Below the pieces are notes generated by a model. That model was not told the DNA's origin. It was given only the letters and a program-made list of their open reading frames with translations, and ran no database searches. A DNA stretch of 38,238 bases from Liminaster sp964567855 (GTDB lineage: Bacteria; Bacteroidota; Bacteroidia; Bacteroidales; UBA3663), in the NCBI GenBank assembly GCA_964567855.1, contig CAZMOE010000022.1:1-38238 (forward strand), given 5' to 3'. The translations under genes and the position numbers were made by a program. Positions 6,858 to 14,459 of this stretch are shown in pieces (within the stretch, counting starts at the first letter, position 1; each line of letters starts with the position of its first letter).

Positions 6858-7049
6858 ATGGACAGAAAAGACCAAAACAAATTATTGGAAGCAGACTTTT
6901 CCATTATCCGGAAAGGAGATTATCCGACTCCTCATATAAAAGCGAGGACAATCAGAGACTGGAAGACAATCGGGAAGTATAAGACAAAAGCCGAGCGTGA
7001 CAGAGCTTTTGCCGGATTGCTTAAAGACAACAATACAATAAGTGATTAA
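6858..7049 (+). CDS. Early hypothetical protein (63 aa)
   Basis: A short, very basic and acidic (charged) soluble protein with no recognised motif. The WKTIGKYKTKAERDRAFAGL segment looks like a basic helix that could contact nucleic acid. It lies 16 bp after the preceding gene and 18 bp before the next, so it fits the operon spacing. Function unknown. Confidence 0.6.
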   Translation: MDRKDQNKLLEADFSIIRKGDYPTPHIKARTIRDWKTIGKYKTKAERDRAFAGLLKDNNTISD

Positions 7050-7067
7050 TCATTAAAACTAAAGAAA

Positions 7068-7718
7068 ATGAACAAACAGGAACTTATCAAGAATCTTTCG
7101 CCAGAGGAACGTAAGTCGTTGCTGGCGGAACTGCAGCAACAGGAGCGGGAAGACCGTCAGAACCGCCGTGAAACATACGAGGGTTTGCGTGCCCAGTTTT
7201 TACATGATGTGAAAGGCAGACTGCTGCCACTGGTTGAGGATGTGAGGGCTTTCCGCGAATGGATAGAGAGTGAAAGCATGGCATTCTGTGATGTCATGCG
7301 AGAGTACGGCCAATTACGTAAGGATGACCAACGCAGTTTCACTATAGTAGACGGTAATTTGAAAATGGAAGTGCGTTGCAATAACGTGAAGACTTTTGAC
7401 GAACGTGCCGATATGGCAGCCGAGCGTCTGATGGAGTATCTGAAGTCGTACGTCGCCGGCAGCGAAAAAGGATATGACGACCCTATGTACCAGCTTGCCA
7501 TGACATTACTGGAGCGTAACCGTCAGGGAGACTTGGACTATAAGAGCATCAGTAAGTTGTATGAGATGGAGTCCAAGTTCGATGAGGAATACAAGGAGAT
7601 AATGGACTTGTTCCGCGAGAGCAATACCGTTCAGAAAACAGCGGTAAACTATTATTTCTGGCATCGTGATGAGAACGGTGTGTGGCGAAAGATAGAACCC
7701 TCTTTTTGCCGTCTTTAA
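7068..7718 (+). CDS. DUF3164-like early protein (216 aa)
   Basis: The N-terminal ~45 residues form a charged, probably coiled helix (SPEERKSLLAELQQQERED). The central part holds SFTIVDGNLKMEV and FDERADMAAERLMEYL, and is followed by a long helical C-terminus. This layout, a helix followed by an F-x-x-x-DGxxKxEV strand pair and FDER, resembles the DUF3164 family common in the early region of transposable phages. That family's function is not established. It is the last gene of the early operon; the terminator at 7752-7795 follows 34 bp later. Confidence 0.65.
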   Translation: MNKQELIKNLSPEERKSLLAELQQQEREDRQNRRETYEGLRAQFLHDVKGRLLPLVEDVRAFREWIESESMAFCDVMREYGQLRKDDQRSFTIVDGNLKMEVRCNNVKTFDERADMAAERLMEYLKSYVAGSEKGYDDPMYQLAMTLLERNRQGDLDYKSISKLYEMESKFDEEYKEIMDLFRESNTVQKTAVNYYFWHRDENGVWRKIEPSFCRL

Positions 7719-7751
7719 TACCGGCAAGGGCGTCTTTGTTCACATCTTGAA

Positions 7752-7795
7752 CTGAAAAAAGGAGGCATTCCGTTTGGAGTGTCTCCTTTTTTCAG
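7752..7795. terminator. Strong bidirectional terminator ending the early operon
   Basis: The 13-bp perfect outer stem (CTGAAAAAAGGAG with CTCCTTTTTTCAG) extends inward with seven further pairs, two of them wobble, to a GTTT loop. Six T residues sit in the 3' arm, and the mirror arrangement on the other strand makes it bidirectional. Confidence 0.85.
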
Positions 7796-7814
7796 TATTG
7801 TGGATTAAAATGCT

Positions 7815-7822
7815 TACTTTTG
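7815..7822 (+). promoter_or_regulatory. -7 box for the 102-aa regulator gene
   Basis: TACTTTTG matches TAnnTTTG and is 8 bp before the ATG at 7830, which predicts a very short or absent leader. It lies just after the early terminator, so the regulator gene has its own promoter. Confidence 0.5.
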
Positions 7823-7829
7823 CATCGTT

Positions 7830-8138
7830 ATGGCAAAAGGCAGGAACAAGGAACTGATAGAACAGCGCGACCAAAAGATGTTTGAGCGTTACTATTATTG
7901 GACGGAGGTACGTCGCCTTCGTTTTGATGATACCATCCGTAAGCTGAGTGAAGAAGAGTTCTTTCTAAGCGAGAGCCGTGTCATGCAGATAATCCGGAGG
8001 ATGATACAGAGCGGTGCCATGGTAGATGGCAAGCGCATCGAACGTCCCCAGTTTACCGGCTTCAAAGTCCCGTCTAAAGTTTCCCTGCCGAAATCACAAC
8101 CTTGCGTGGAGCGTCGGCTTTTATTGTTTCCTGAATGA
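7830..8138 (+). CDS. Candidate middle/late regulator, HTH-like (102 aa)
   Basis: A basic protein with a probable helix-turn-helix at about residues 38-62 (KLSEEEFFLSESRVMQIIRR). It sits alone between the early terminator and the oppositely transcribed head operon. Mu places its middle-operon activators (Mor, C) in a comparable location, so a similar role is possible. I see no sequence-level proof of Mor homology. The last 65 bp overlap the 3' end of the convergent gene on the other strand. Function uncertain. Confidence 0.6.
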   Translation: MAKGRNKELIEQRDQKMFERYYYWTEVRRLRFDDTIRKLSEEEFFLSESRVMQIIRRMIQSGAMVDGKRIERPQFTGFKVPSKVSLPKSQPCVERRLLLFPE

Positions 8139-8571
8139 TGTCCTCCACCGATATGCTGTATGTCATCTCATATACCTTGATGCCATGGCTCCATGTGTAG
8201 AATCTGGACTTTTCGCGTATCAACTCTCCTGAACCGGTAGGACGGAAGCATTGCAGGAGTCTGTGCAGTTCCGCGACCATTTCCTGACGATTCTCCATTG
8301 CTTCCATAGTTCCGGAGCTGTAATGAGTATCATCATAGCAGTCAATGACAAGCCTGAAGACAAGTTGCGTTTTCCCCTTCTGACTTTTTTCGCTCAGGTT
8401 GGACCAGTCCGTTTCCAACGTGTTGATGAGCACAGCCGGAAAGGTAATCGGGTACATATCCACCTCGCTTTTGTCCAGTGCTTCCAGTTGTCCGTAGTCC
8501 TCATCGACGAGCGAGAGTTCCGGCATATTCTCTTTGATATGGTATATAAGCCTATAAAGCATTGATTCCAT
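8074..8571 (-). CDS. Tail-completion/head-tail joining-like protein (165 aa)
   Basis: The last gene of the minus-strand head module. The length, the N-terminus (MESMLYRLIYHIKENMPEL) and the regular alternation of strand and helix resemble small tail-completion or terminator proteins that follow gpG-type genes in Mu-like phages. No catalytic motif is visible. The start overlaps the upstream gpG-like gene by 20 bp, showing tight coupling. The assignment rests mainly on gene order. Confidence 0.5.
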   Translation of the reverse strand: MESMLYRLIYHIKENMPELSLVDEDYGQLEALDKSEVDMYPITFPAVLINTLETDWSNLSEKSQKGKTQLVFRLVIDCYDDTHYSSGTMEAMENRQEMVAELHRLLQCFRPTGSGELIREKSRFYTWSHGIKVYEMTYSISVEDIIQETIKADAPRKVVISAGKL

Positions 8572-9202
8572 CCTTAATCCGTTTTATAGATTCGTTAATG
8601 ATTTTGTTTATCTTTGTACGCAATTCTGACGAGTCTCCCATGAACTGTCTTTGCGGTATATGCGCATGAACGGTGAGCCGGCTTTTCTTAGTTAGTGCAA
8701 GCCCTTTCCATTTTTCTGCCTCTGCCGGAAGTTCTTTGGGCAGTTTCCCCTTCCCCTTGACTCCGGCTAAAGCATATACCATGCGCCATGCGTATTTGCG
8801 CATTTTGCCTGTAATAGTCGGGTGCGAGGTAATATCACCGCCTTCATTATGAATAGCTGCATACGGAACTGGGTTCTCTATGGAAACCTCGCCTGGAGCC
8901 ATCCGTGCCTGTATGGAGCGCATGAGGTGGTCACGTCTGGAGGTGAGTGGTCCGTATTTGGCATCCGGTGTGTTTCCGTCCTGCCTGCGGGTACGTTTCC
9001 ACGGGTGTAGTCCGTCGTCAAGCCATCCTCCGTCCCTGAAGTTCTGTTTGAAATGGTTTACAGCCACGACACCGACTTTGCGCGGAAGTAGGTCTGTAAC
9101 CTCTTTTTGTATGTCTTCTTTGGCACGTATGATACGTTTTTCAATCTCTTTTGGGGTCATATTAAAAATAATTTGTATTTTTGCAGTGTCCCTTTCGCTC
9201 AT
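8552..9202 (-). CDS. Mu gpG-like virion morphogenesis protein (216 aa)
   Basis: Matches the phage virion morphogenesis family (Mu gpG / P2 gpS type). The basic N-terminus is followed by VGVVAVNHFKQNFRDGGW, the hallmark VPYAAIHNEGG segment near the middle, and the C-terminal IPQRQFMGDS signature. The family acts in head-tail joining or tail completion. The gene follows the gpF-like gene, as in Mu. An internal ATG at residue 15 (MTPKEI) is an alternative start. Confidence 0.85.
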   Translation of the reverse strand: MSERDTAKIQIIFNMTPKEIEKRIIRAKEDIQKEVTDLLPRKVGVVAVNHFKQNFRDGGWLDDGLHPWKRTRRQDGNTPDAKYGPLTSRRDHLMRSIQARMAPGEVSIENPVPYAAIHNEGGDITSHPTITGKMRKYAWRMVYALAGVKGKGKLPKELPAEAEKWKGLALTKKSRLTVHAHIPQRQFMGDSSELRTKINKIINESIKRIKDGINAL

Positions 9203-9234
9203 ATAGGCTGTCTCGGCTTGAGGTTAGGGACTTT

Positions 9235-10455
9235 TTATTTTTCTTTAAGTGAGTAAAATTGCTCATATCCATGTTCGCACAAAGCAAGTTTTACTTCAAA
9301 GGTTCTGCCTTGATAGTCAAATTCATATTGTTTAAACTCAACAAAGTGTAGTTTTTGCCGTTTTTTTTCGATGTTTGCCTGATTTTTAGGTAGAGACATG
9401 TTTTTACCCTCTCCCAACGGACTCGTCCTGACAAATCTCATGTCTGTCGGGTTGTTCCATATATGTACGGCAGCATCCACATCATAATCGTGATGGCAGT
9501 GCTTAAGGAAAGTATTGCGTACTTTGTTTGTTCGGTTTATCATACCAGATACAACAGCAGCACATATTTCCTTGTCTGATTTTGGCATAAGGTCATTTTC
9601 TTTGACTAATTTCTTTTTAGCAAATGCATCGGTTTCTATCTTCTGTTTCGCTGATACTCTATCTAAACACCCGTCTATAAACGGGCAGTTGTAACAGTCC
9701 TTCTGCCTGTTGGTGAACAACTGAGCCAGACGGTTCTTTAATCCGCTATTCTTGTATGCGAAGCAATTGCTGCATTTTTCCGGAAAATACGGGTGCGTAT
9801 CGTTAAAGATATGCCTGTCCTTTCCCGGATTGTTCTCCAGTCCTCGTTGCGGTGTCGTCGGTTCCATGTCGACAGGTTTGTTTACCGGTTCGTCCGTAGC
9901 TTCTAAAGAGCATTTACAATTCCAACGGTCGCCGGGATGATGCTTGTCCCAGAACGGGTCATCGATGGATAATACCAGCCCCGACCGCCAATATTTCTCG
10001 TGACTGCCCTCCGGATGCGGTGATGTGGTAGACATCCATCTAAGGTTCGGCATGATATCCTTGTTCCGTATAAACTCCTGCCAGTCTGCCGCGGCATGTG
10101 CCCGTATGACCGCCGTGTCATATTCTGTGCGCAGCCATGCTCCCACCTGATGCGATGATATGCTGCTGATGTCCGCGAGCCATCTGTCAAACGGTTTAAG
10201 GTTACCTTGTCCGTCAAACAACTTTGCTGCCATGTCTTCGCCCATCATGTGAACCTTGAATGCGGCAAACACCTCGTTAGAGTGGCGTAGCTGCTGATAG
10301 AACAGTTTGTCATGTGTAGGTGGTACCGGAGCCTCCGCAAGTCCCTCCACCGTCGCATCATTGATGATGTGCAGTACCTCTTTCCACATAGATCGTTCCA
10401 CCTCGCTTGCCGTATCAAAACCGTTGTAGACTTTCCTTATGAAACCGTCAAGCAC
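9235..10455 (-). CDS. Mu gpF / SPP1 gp7-like minor head protein with C-terminal extra domain (406 aa from GTG)
   Basis: Minor capsid protein packaged in few copies. The head-morphogenesis core (about residues 50-190) ends in the family signature HHPGDRWNCKC (172-182). A cysteine-rich linker follows (Cys228, 231, 254, 257, 263) that may bind zinc. The last ~130 residues form a separate charged domain (around HHDYDVDAAVHIW and FVRTSPLGEGKNMSL) reminiscent of the barnase/EndoU/colicin-like nuclease domains often fused to this family (inference). The annotated start is a GTG. The frame stays open upstream to a CTG at 10542 that overlaps the portal stop, adding 29 residues with a Cys/His cluster (CTCGCHFH), so the true start may be non-standard. 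Confidence 0.85.
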   Translation of the reverse strand: MLDGFIRKVYNGFDTASEVERSMWKEVLHIINDATVEGLAEAPVPPTHDKLFYQQLRHSNEVFAAFKVHMMGEDMAAKLFDGQGNLKPFDRWLADISSISSHQVGAWLRTEYDTAVIRAHAAADWQEFIRNKDIMPNLRWMSTTSPHPEGSHEKYWRSGLVLSIDDPFWDKHHPGDRWNCKCSLEATDEPVNKPVDMEPTTPQRGLENNPGKDRHIFNDTHPYFPEKCSNCFAYKNSGLKNRLAQLFTNRQKDCYNCPFIDGCLDRVSAKQKIETDAFAKKKLVKENDLMPKSDKEICAAVVSGMINRTNKVRNTFLKHCHHDYDVDAAVHIWNNPTDMRFVRTSPLGEGKNMSLPKNQANIEKKRQKLHFVEFKQYEFDYQGRTFEVKLALCEHGYEQFYSLKEK

Positions 10456-10538
10456 ATTCGCGTCAAAGCGTAATGATTCTGTATTATGGAAATGACAACC
10501 GCATGTACAGTGGCTGTCACCATAGTAAAGCGTATCAA

Positions 10539-11864
10539 TCAGAACTCTGTGTCCGCCCCGGTGTCCGGGGCTATTCCGAAAAAACTCCTCAAACGGTTTT
10601 TGAACGATTTTTGAGCGGTGTTCAACTCCTTTTTATCCTTGTCTTCAACTCCGTCCAATTGTCGTTTAATAGCCTGTCTCTGCTCCTCCGCCTCCGCTTT
10701 CTGCTTGTCATAGTCTTTGGGCTTTTCCACCCCGAATGTCTCATACAGCCAGTCGTCATCCATTGGCAGTCCCATGTTCTTGAGTCCCTGTACGATGGTG
10801 AGCTGCTGTGTCGGTTCCATTTTGTCTTTTTGGGCATATACGAACTCACCACCTTCCACATTGAATCCCAGGTTAGCAAAAATCGGGCGCATCTTATAAT
10901 TTAGAATGTCAAGAATACAATTCCTGTCATCCGCGTTCATTTCGTCCTCTTCTTTTTTGTGTACCGTTCCGAGTGCCTGTGTACCGGTGTCCTGTGCATC
11001 AGTGGTCAGCGTATTGCCGAGCACCCTGATAGACATAGCCTTGTCCCAGTAGTCGGCAAACGTCTTGTACAAGTCAGACGAACCGGTCTTGTTCCCGGCC
11101 TCCACCAATGTCAGCTCACTGTCCTTGGGGTGGATATACACCGCGTTGGTCCCCTGTCTGCGTGCATCGGCGATAAGCCTCCTGCGTGCCGTCTCGTCCC
11201 CTGCATCGTATGTATATTCACGTATGGGCATGCCGAAAATGTTGCAGAACTGTGCCCAGTCCGCCATGTCACCGCGTTTGTAAAGTACAGCCGGCATAAG
11301 TTCTGCAAAGATCCCCAGTTTTCGATCGGATCCAACAAACAGAATGTTGTCGAAGTTTTCAATGGGGATGCCATCCTGGTCTCCCTGATATTTAAGCAGC
11401 ACTTTTCTCACCGGATCATAATGTTTGCGGTCGATTAGGTCATAACGGATATTTCCCTCTTCGTCAAGGTATAACTGTACGAGTGTGAATCCCCAGAACT
11501 CAGACATGATAAGTTCTTTTCTAAGCTCCTTGAACCACGGTGAGCGTAACTGTTTGTTGATAACCTCATCCGGTTTTCCGTTGCGCTGAAATTCTATTGG
11601 CAAGCGTGTGACTCCGCGCAGACGTTTTGCCAAAACCCCGGAAAGATGCAGATCGAGCGTAGCTGATTCATACATGTCAAATAACCTTGTTCGGCATGAA
11701 TAGTCAATGCTTTTGGCCTGTGTAACCGCATTCATGTATGCGTTCAAGTCAAAAAGGAAAATTTCCGGCATCTGCAATATCACATCCGGCAGTCTTTGCC
11801 CTTTCTCCACACGCATACCACCTTGCGTGATAAGTTTGTTCTTTTTATTTCTATCTTTTTTCAT
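10539..11864 (-). CDS. Portal protein, Mu gp29-like (DUF935) (441 aa)
   Basis: Forms the dodecameric portal vertex for DNA entry and exit. Family features are DLNAYMNAVTQAKSIDYSCR near the N-terminus, SEFWGFTLVQL, RKHYDPVRKVLL, GDMADWAQFCNIFGMPIREY and the clustered GTQALGTVHKKEE. These follow the Mu gp29/DUF935 portal pattern. It lies between the gp36-like and gpF-like genes, the usual late order. The length is slightly below the Mu portal (512 aa). The C-terminal part is charged and coiled. Confidence 0.9.
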   Translation of the reverse strand: MKKDRNKKNKLITQGGMRVEKGQRLPDVILQMPEIFLFDLNAYMNAVTQAKSIDYSCRTRLFDMYESATLDLHLSGVLAKRLRGVTRLPIEFQRNGKPDEVINKQLRSPWFKELRKELIMSEFWGFTLVQLYLDEEGNIRYDLIDRKHYDPVRKVLLKYQGDQDGIPIENFDNILFVGSDRKLGIFAELMPAVLYKRGDMADWAQFCNIFGMPIREYTYDAGDETARRRLIADARRQGTNAVYIHPKDSELTLVEAGNKTGSSDLYKTFADYWDKAMSIRVLGNTLTTDAQDTGTQALGTVHKKEEDEMNADDRNCILDILNYKMRPIFANLGFNVEGGEFVYAQKDKMEPTQQLTIVQGLKNMGLPMDDDWLYETFGVEKPKDYDKQKAEAEEQRQAIKRQLDGVEDKDKKELNTAQKSFKNRLRSFFGIAPDTGADTEF

Positions 11865-11876
11865 AAAATACGAATT

Positions 11877-12317
11877 TTATCTGAATGTCGGCCGTATCTC
11901 GTCTGTCTGTATCTGCCATGGCGAATTATCTCCCAGTTCCCCTTCTGGCAGCATCGGTGCCCCGTCAATGGTTATATCTCCTTTCATGACCCCTTTCAGC
12001 CACTCTACGGCTCTTTCGTATCTGTCCTGTCTTATCTTTGCTATTTTATAAGGGTTGTGCTGGCAAAAGATATGATATACCGTGATGTCTATGGCGAACA
12101 TGAGAATAAGGGGATGCCTATCGGAACCGGCAGCCGAGAAGATGCTGTCGCAGTCGTATGACTTGTTCAGATACGAGCGCATTTCAGAAACCGCCCTGTC
12201 CTCGCATATCTCGATAATCTGCGGGTCGTATGTACTTGCCTCCTTGCGTAAAAGCGAGTCAAGGATTTCACGATGTATGGTTGCATCGTAGTCCTCTGTA
12301 GTGATGAAATTATTCAT
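11877..12317 (-). CDS. Mu gp36-like protein (DUF1320) (146 aa)
   Basis: A helical protein with the DUF1320 pattern: an acidic N-terminus, a central EICEDRAVSEMRSYLNKSYD helix, then DITVYHIFCQHNPYKIAKIR and RYERAVEWLKGVMKGDITI. In Mu-like phages gp36 is a head-tail connector component. Its position between terminase and portal differs slightly from Mu, where gp36 follows the capsid genes. It starts 2 bp after the terminase stop. Confidence 0.85.
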   Translation of the reverse strand: MNNFITTEDYDATIHREILDSLLRKEASTYDPQIIEICEDRAVSEMRSYLNKSYDCDSIFSAAGSDRHPLILMFAIDITVYHIFCQHNPYKIAKIRQDRYERAVEWLKGVMKGDITIDGAPMLPEGELGDNSPWQIQTDEIRPTFR

Positions 12318-12319
12318 AA

Positions 12320-13849
12320 TTACATTCTATATGAGTTTTGTTCGTTAAGCTCCTTGTATGAGATGGTTATGGTAGGCTGCAGTTCTGCTGTCTTTTCCGA
12401 TATGATAGTGATACCGCCCTCGATGCAGTCCGGACCGTCGGCATTATATGGCAGATGCAGCTCGAAGAGCTTGAACTGGTTTATCAGTTCCTGCATGTGC
12501 GGGTTGTCGCGTTCCTCCTCGTTGAATACCCATGCCCCGTTGCGGTCAATCGGCTCCAGATTGGCCTCAATACGCGTTGCCTTCTCTGTCTTTTTCCGTT
12601 CGTCCCCTTTGATATACAGTTCCCGTTTGCGTTTTTTCACCTCCTCGCGCAACAGCGGCTTGAAAACCTGGTTGAAGAACGGGTCCTGCAGTTTGTTGTT
12701 CTCCATGTAACAGTACACGGCAGTTTTGCCTGCGACATAATCCATGAGGTCAAAGTACCAGGATATGAATGTGGAGTTAAGCTCGCGTGCAAGAAATCCC
12801 TTGATGATATAATAAATCCCCCTGTGTTTACCAATGAGCCATAGTGCCTTCGTGCTGCTTGCTTTCTTTCTGGAGTCTGAATAAGCAGGGTCGCCATAGA
12901 TAATAAGGAACGGGAACTTACGTAGTGGAGGCACCTTTCCGAGAGGCAGGTTTTTGAATATGGTACCTTCTGACACCGGATTGTTGAAATACTCCGCCTG
13001 TGCATTCTTTGACGATATGTTTGAAAGCACCGTGTCAATCTGTTCCTCCGTGTTTTTTTGCGGCCATGTGCTGCGTCCGTACTTATCCCGTATGTTTACT
13101 ATGTCCCAGTGTCTGGCCTTTTCCCCGGCTCTTTTGATACAGCAGTCCTTGGCGATGATATTGCCGCACCACAGAATCAATGTAGGCTCAGAAATGGAAC
13201 GGGTAGGGTAGAGGGCACCCTCAAACCAGTCCCATTTCTTTTTGAGCGTTTCCGGATTGCGGCAGTCCTCGTCCGTGTCATAGTCGTCCATGTAGATAAC
13301 ATCAGGGCGTACCTCTTCATTTCTTGCACCGCGCGGAGCTGATCCGGCACCCAATGCCACGAACTTTGCCCCGCACCGTGCAGTAAAATCCTTGTCCGTC
13401 CAAGAACCGAGTGTGACCTGATTCCCATAAAACTGTCTCAGCCTCGGATTGTTCTCAAAGTTCAGTTTGTACGGTGTCAGCAGCCGTATGGCCGATGTTT
13501 CCGTGGCCGATGCAAGTACAATAAACTTTTTCCGTCCCGTGAGTGCCAAATACATGAGAATAAACATGGCGACCGTAGATTTTGCCAGTTCACGGCTCCA
13601 TGACAGAACTTCGTACCATTCGTCGTGTTCAATAACCCGTCTGATGGCACGTACATGGAAAGGCGCGAAATCATACTTTGCATATTTGGGGAAGAAGTAT
13701 TTTATCCATTCAACAGGGTCTTTCTCCAGCTGAACACGTTTCTTTTCAATATCCTGTTTGGACATCCAGTCTTCCACCGGGATGTCTGCCGCAAGAGCCT
13801 TATGGTGCTCCTCCCATCGTTGGAGGGCTTTCTTGTCTTCTTGTGTCAT
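12320..13849 (-). CDS. Terminase large subunit, Mu gp28-like (509 aa)
   Basis: The packaging motor. An N-terminal ATPase has a Walker A-like SWSRELAKST (83-92) and a Walker B VIYMDD (184-189). The C-terminal RNase-H-like nuclease begins at IIYGDPAYSDS with Asp320 as the first metal ligand. It cleaves DNA and translocates it into proheads; Mu-type enzymes package headfuls that include flanking host DNA. It overlaps the small-subunit gene by the classical 4-bp ATGA. Confidence 0.93.
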   Translation of the reverse strand: MTQEDKKALQRWEEHHKALAADIPVEDWMSKQDIEKKRVQLEKDPVEWIKYFFPKYAKYDFAPFHVRAIRRVIEHDEWYEVLSWSRELAKSTVAMFILMYLALTGRKKFIVLASATETSAIRLLTPYKLNFENNPRLRQFYGNQVTLGSWTDKDFTARCGAKFVALGAGSAPRGARNEEVRPDVIYMDDYDTDEDCRNPETLKKKWDWFEGALYPTRSISEPTLILWCGNIIAKDCCIKRAGEKARHWDIVNIRDKYGRSTWPQKNTEEQIDTVLSNISSKNAQAEYFNNPVSEGTIFKNLPLGKVPPLRKFPFLIIYGDPAYSDSRKKASSTKALWLIGKHRGIYYIIKGFLARELNSTFISWYFDLMDYVAGKTAVYCYMENNKLQDPFFNQVFKPLLREEVKKRKRELYIKGDERKKTEKATRIEANLEPIDRNGAWVFNEEERDNPHMQELINQFKLFELHLPYNADGPDCIEGGITIISEKTAELQPTITISYKELNEQNSYRM

Positions 13850-14289
13850 TTCAATTGGTCTTTGATGAATGCGTCAAACAGCTCATTGTATTCTTTGGCC
13901 TTTTCCATACCGAGGGGGCGGAGCCAATTAGTGAAGCGGATCCCCACATTTACTATATCCGCTATCCCCACATCATTTTCGATTTTCTTAATGGCCGATG
14001 CCAGTTTGGCAAGCGTGTCCGCTTCCGTGACTGTAGCGAATCGTTTGCCCTCCTCTCTTGTGTTGATATTGTTGTTGATTTCTACAATCTGCCGGTTCAG
14101 CCCAGCAAGTATCTGGGTTGGAGTAATCGTGATAGAAGCCTTCAATTGCTCCCATCCGCCTTCCTTTACCCATCTTGAAACCGTCTGTCTGGTCGTACCT
14201 ACTTTAGCTGCGATTTCCTCCTGTGTGAAGTTACCATTTAGATAGAGCGATTTTGCGATGTCCTTTTTGTCTATGTTCGTATTAGCCAT
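13846..14289 (-). CDS. Terminase small subunit-like HTH protein (147 aa)
   Basis: The N-terminal helix-turn-helix is clear (about residues 18-42: GNFTQEEIAAKVGTTRQTVS). The rest is a helical oligomerisation region (LAKLASAIKKIENDVGIADI). Proteins of this design precede the large terminase in Mu-like Bacteroides phages and bind the packaging site. It is the first gene of the leftward late operon, with a GAACTTTG box 21 bp upstream. Confidence 0.85.
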   Translation of the reverse strand: MANTNIDKKDIAKSLYLNGNFTQEEIAAKVGTTRQTVSRWVKEGGWEQLKASITITPTQILAGLNRQIVEINNNINTREEGKRFATVTEADTLAKLASAIKKIENDVGIADIVNVGIRFTNWLRPLGMEKAKEYNELFDAFIKDQLK

Positions 14290-14310
14290 ATTTTATGTAT
14301 AAAAGCGTTG

Positions 14311-14318
14311 CAAAGTTC
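14311..14318 (-). promoter_or_regulatory. Candidate leftward late promoter
   Basis: Read on the minus strand this is GAACTTTG, followed 21 bp later by the ATG of the terminase small subunit gene. The same octamer occurs before the protease gene (14435) and the methylase gene (36582), so it may be a shared late promoter variant of the -7 box. Confidence 0.5.
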
Positions 14319-14411
14319 CGAATAATCAAGGAGAAAAAGAAAGTGTGTTTTTATGATAACATCCTGCGTGACTATGAAATACACTGCTGGTGCTTATGAC
14401 AAAAACGGCAT

Positions 14412-14442
14412 TTTGCAGTGGCGGAAAAACCTGCGAACTTTG
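14412..14442 (+). promoter_or_regulatory. Candidate rightward late promoter
   Basis: TTTG at 14412-14415 is followed, after exactly 19 bp, by GAACTTTG at 14435-14442, the Bacteroides -33/-7 spacing. The ATG at 14460 lies 17 bp further on. If real, this places the start site after the GTG at 14418 and so supports 14460 as the true protease start. Confidence 0.55.
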
Positions 14443-14459
14443 CGGCAAAAACAGTGCGG

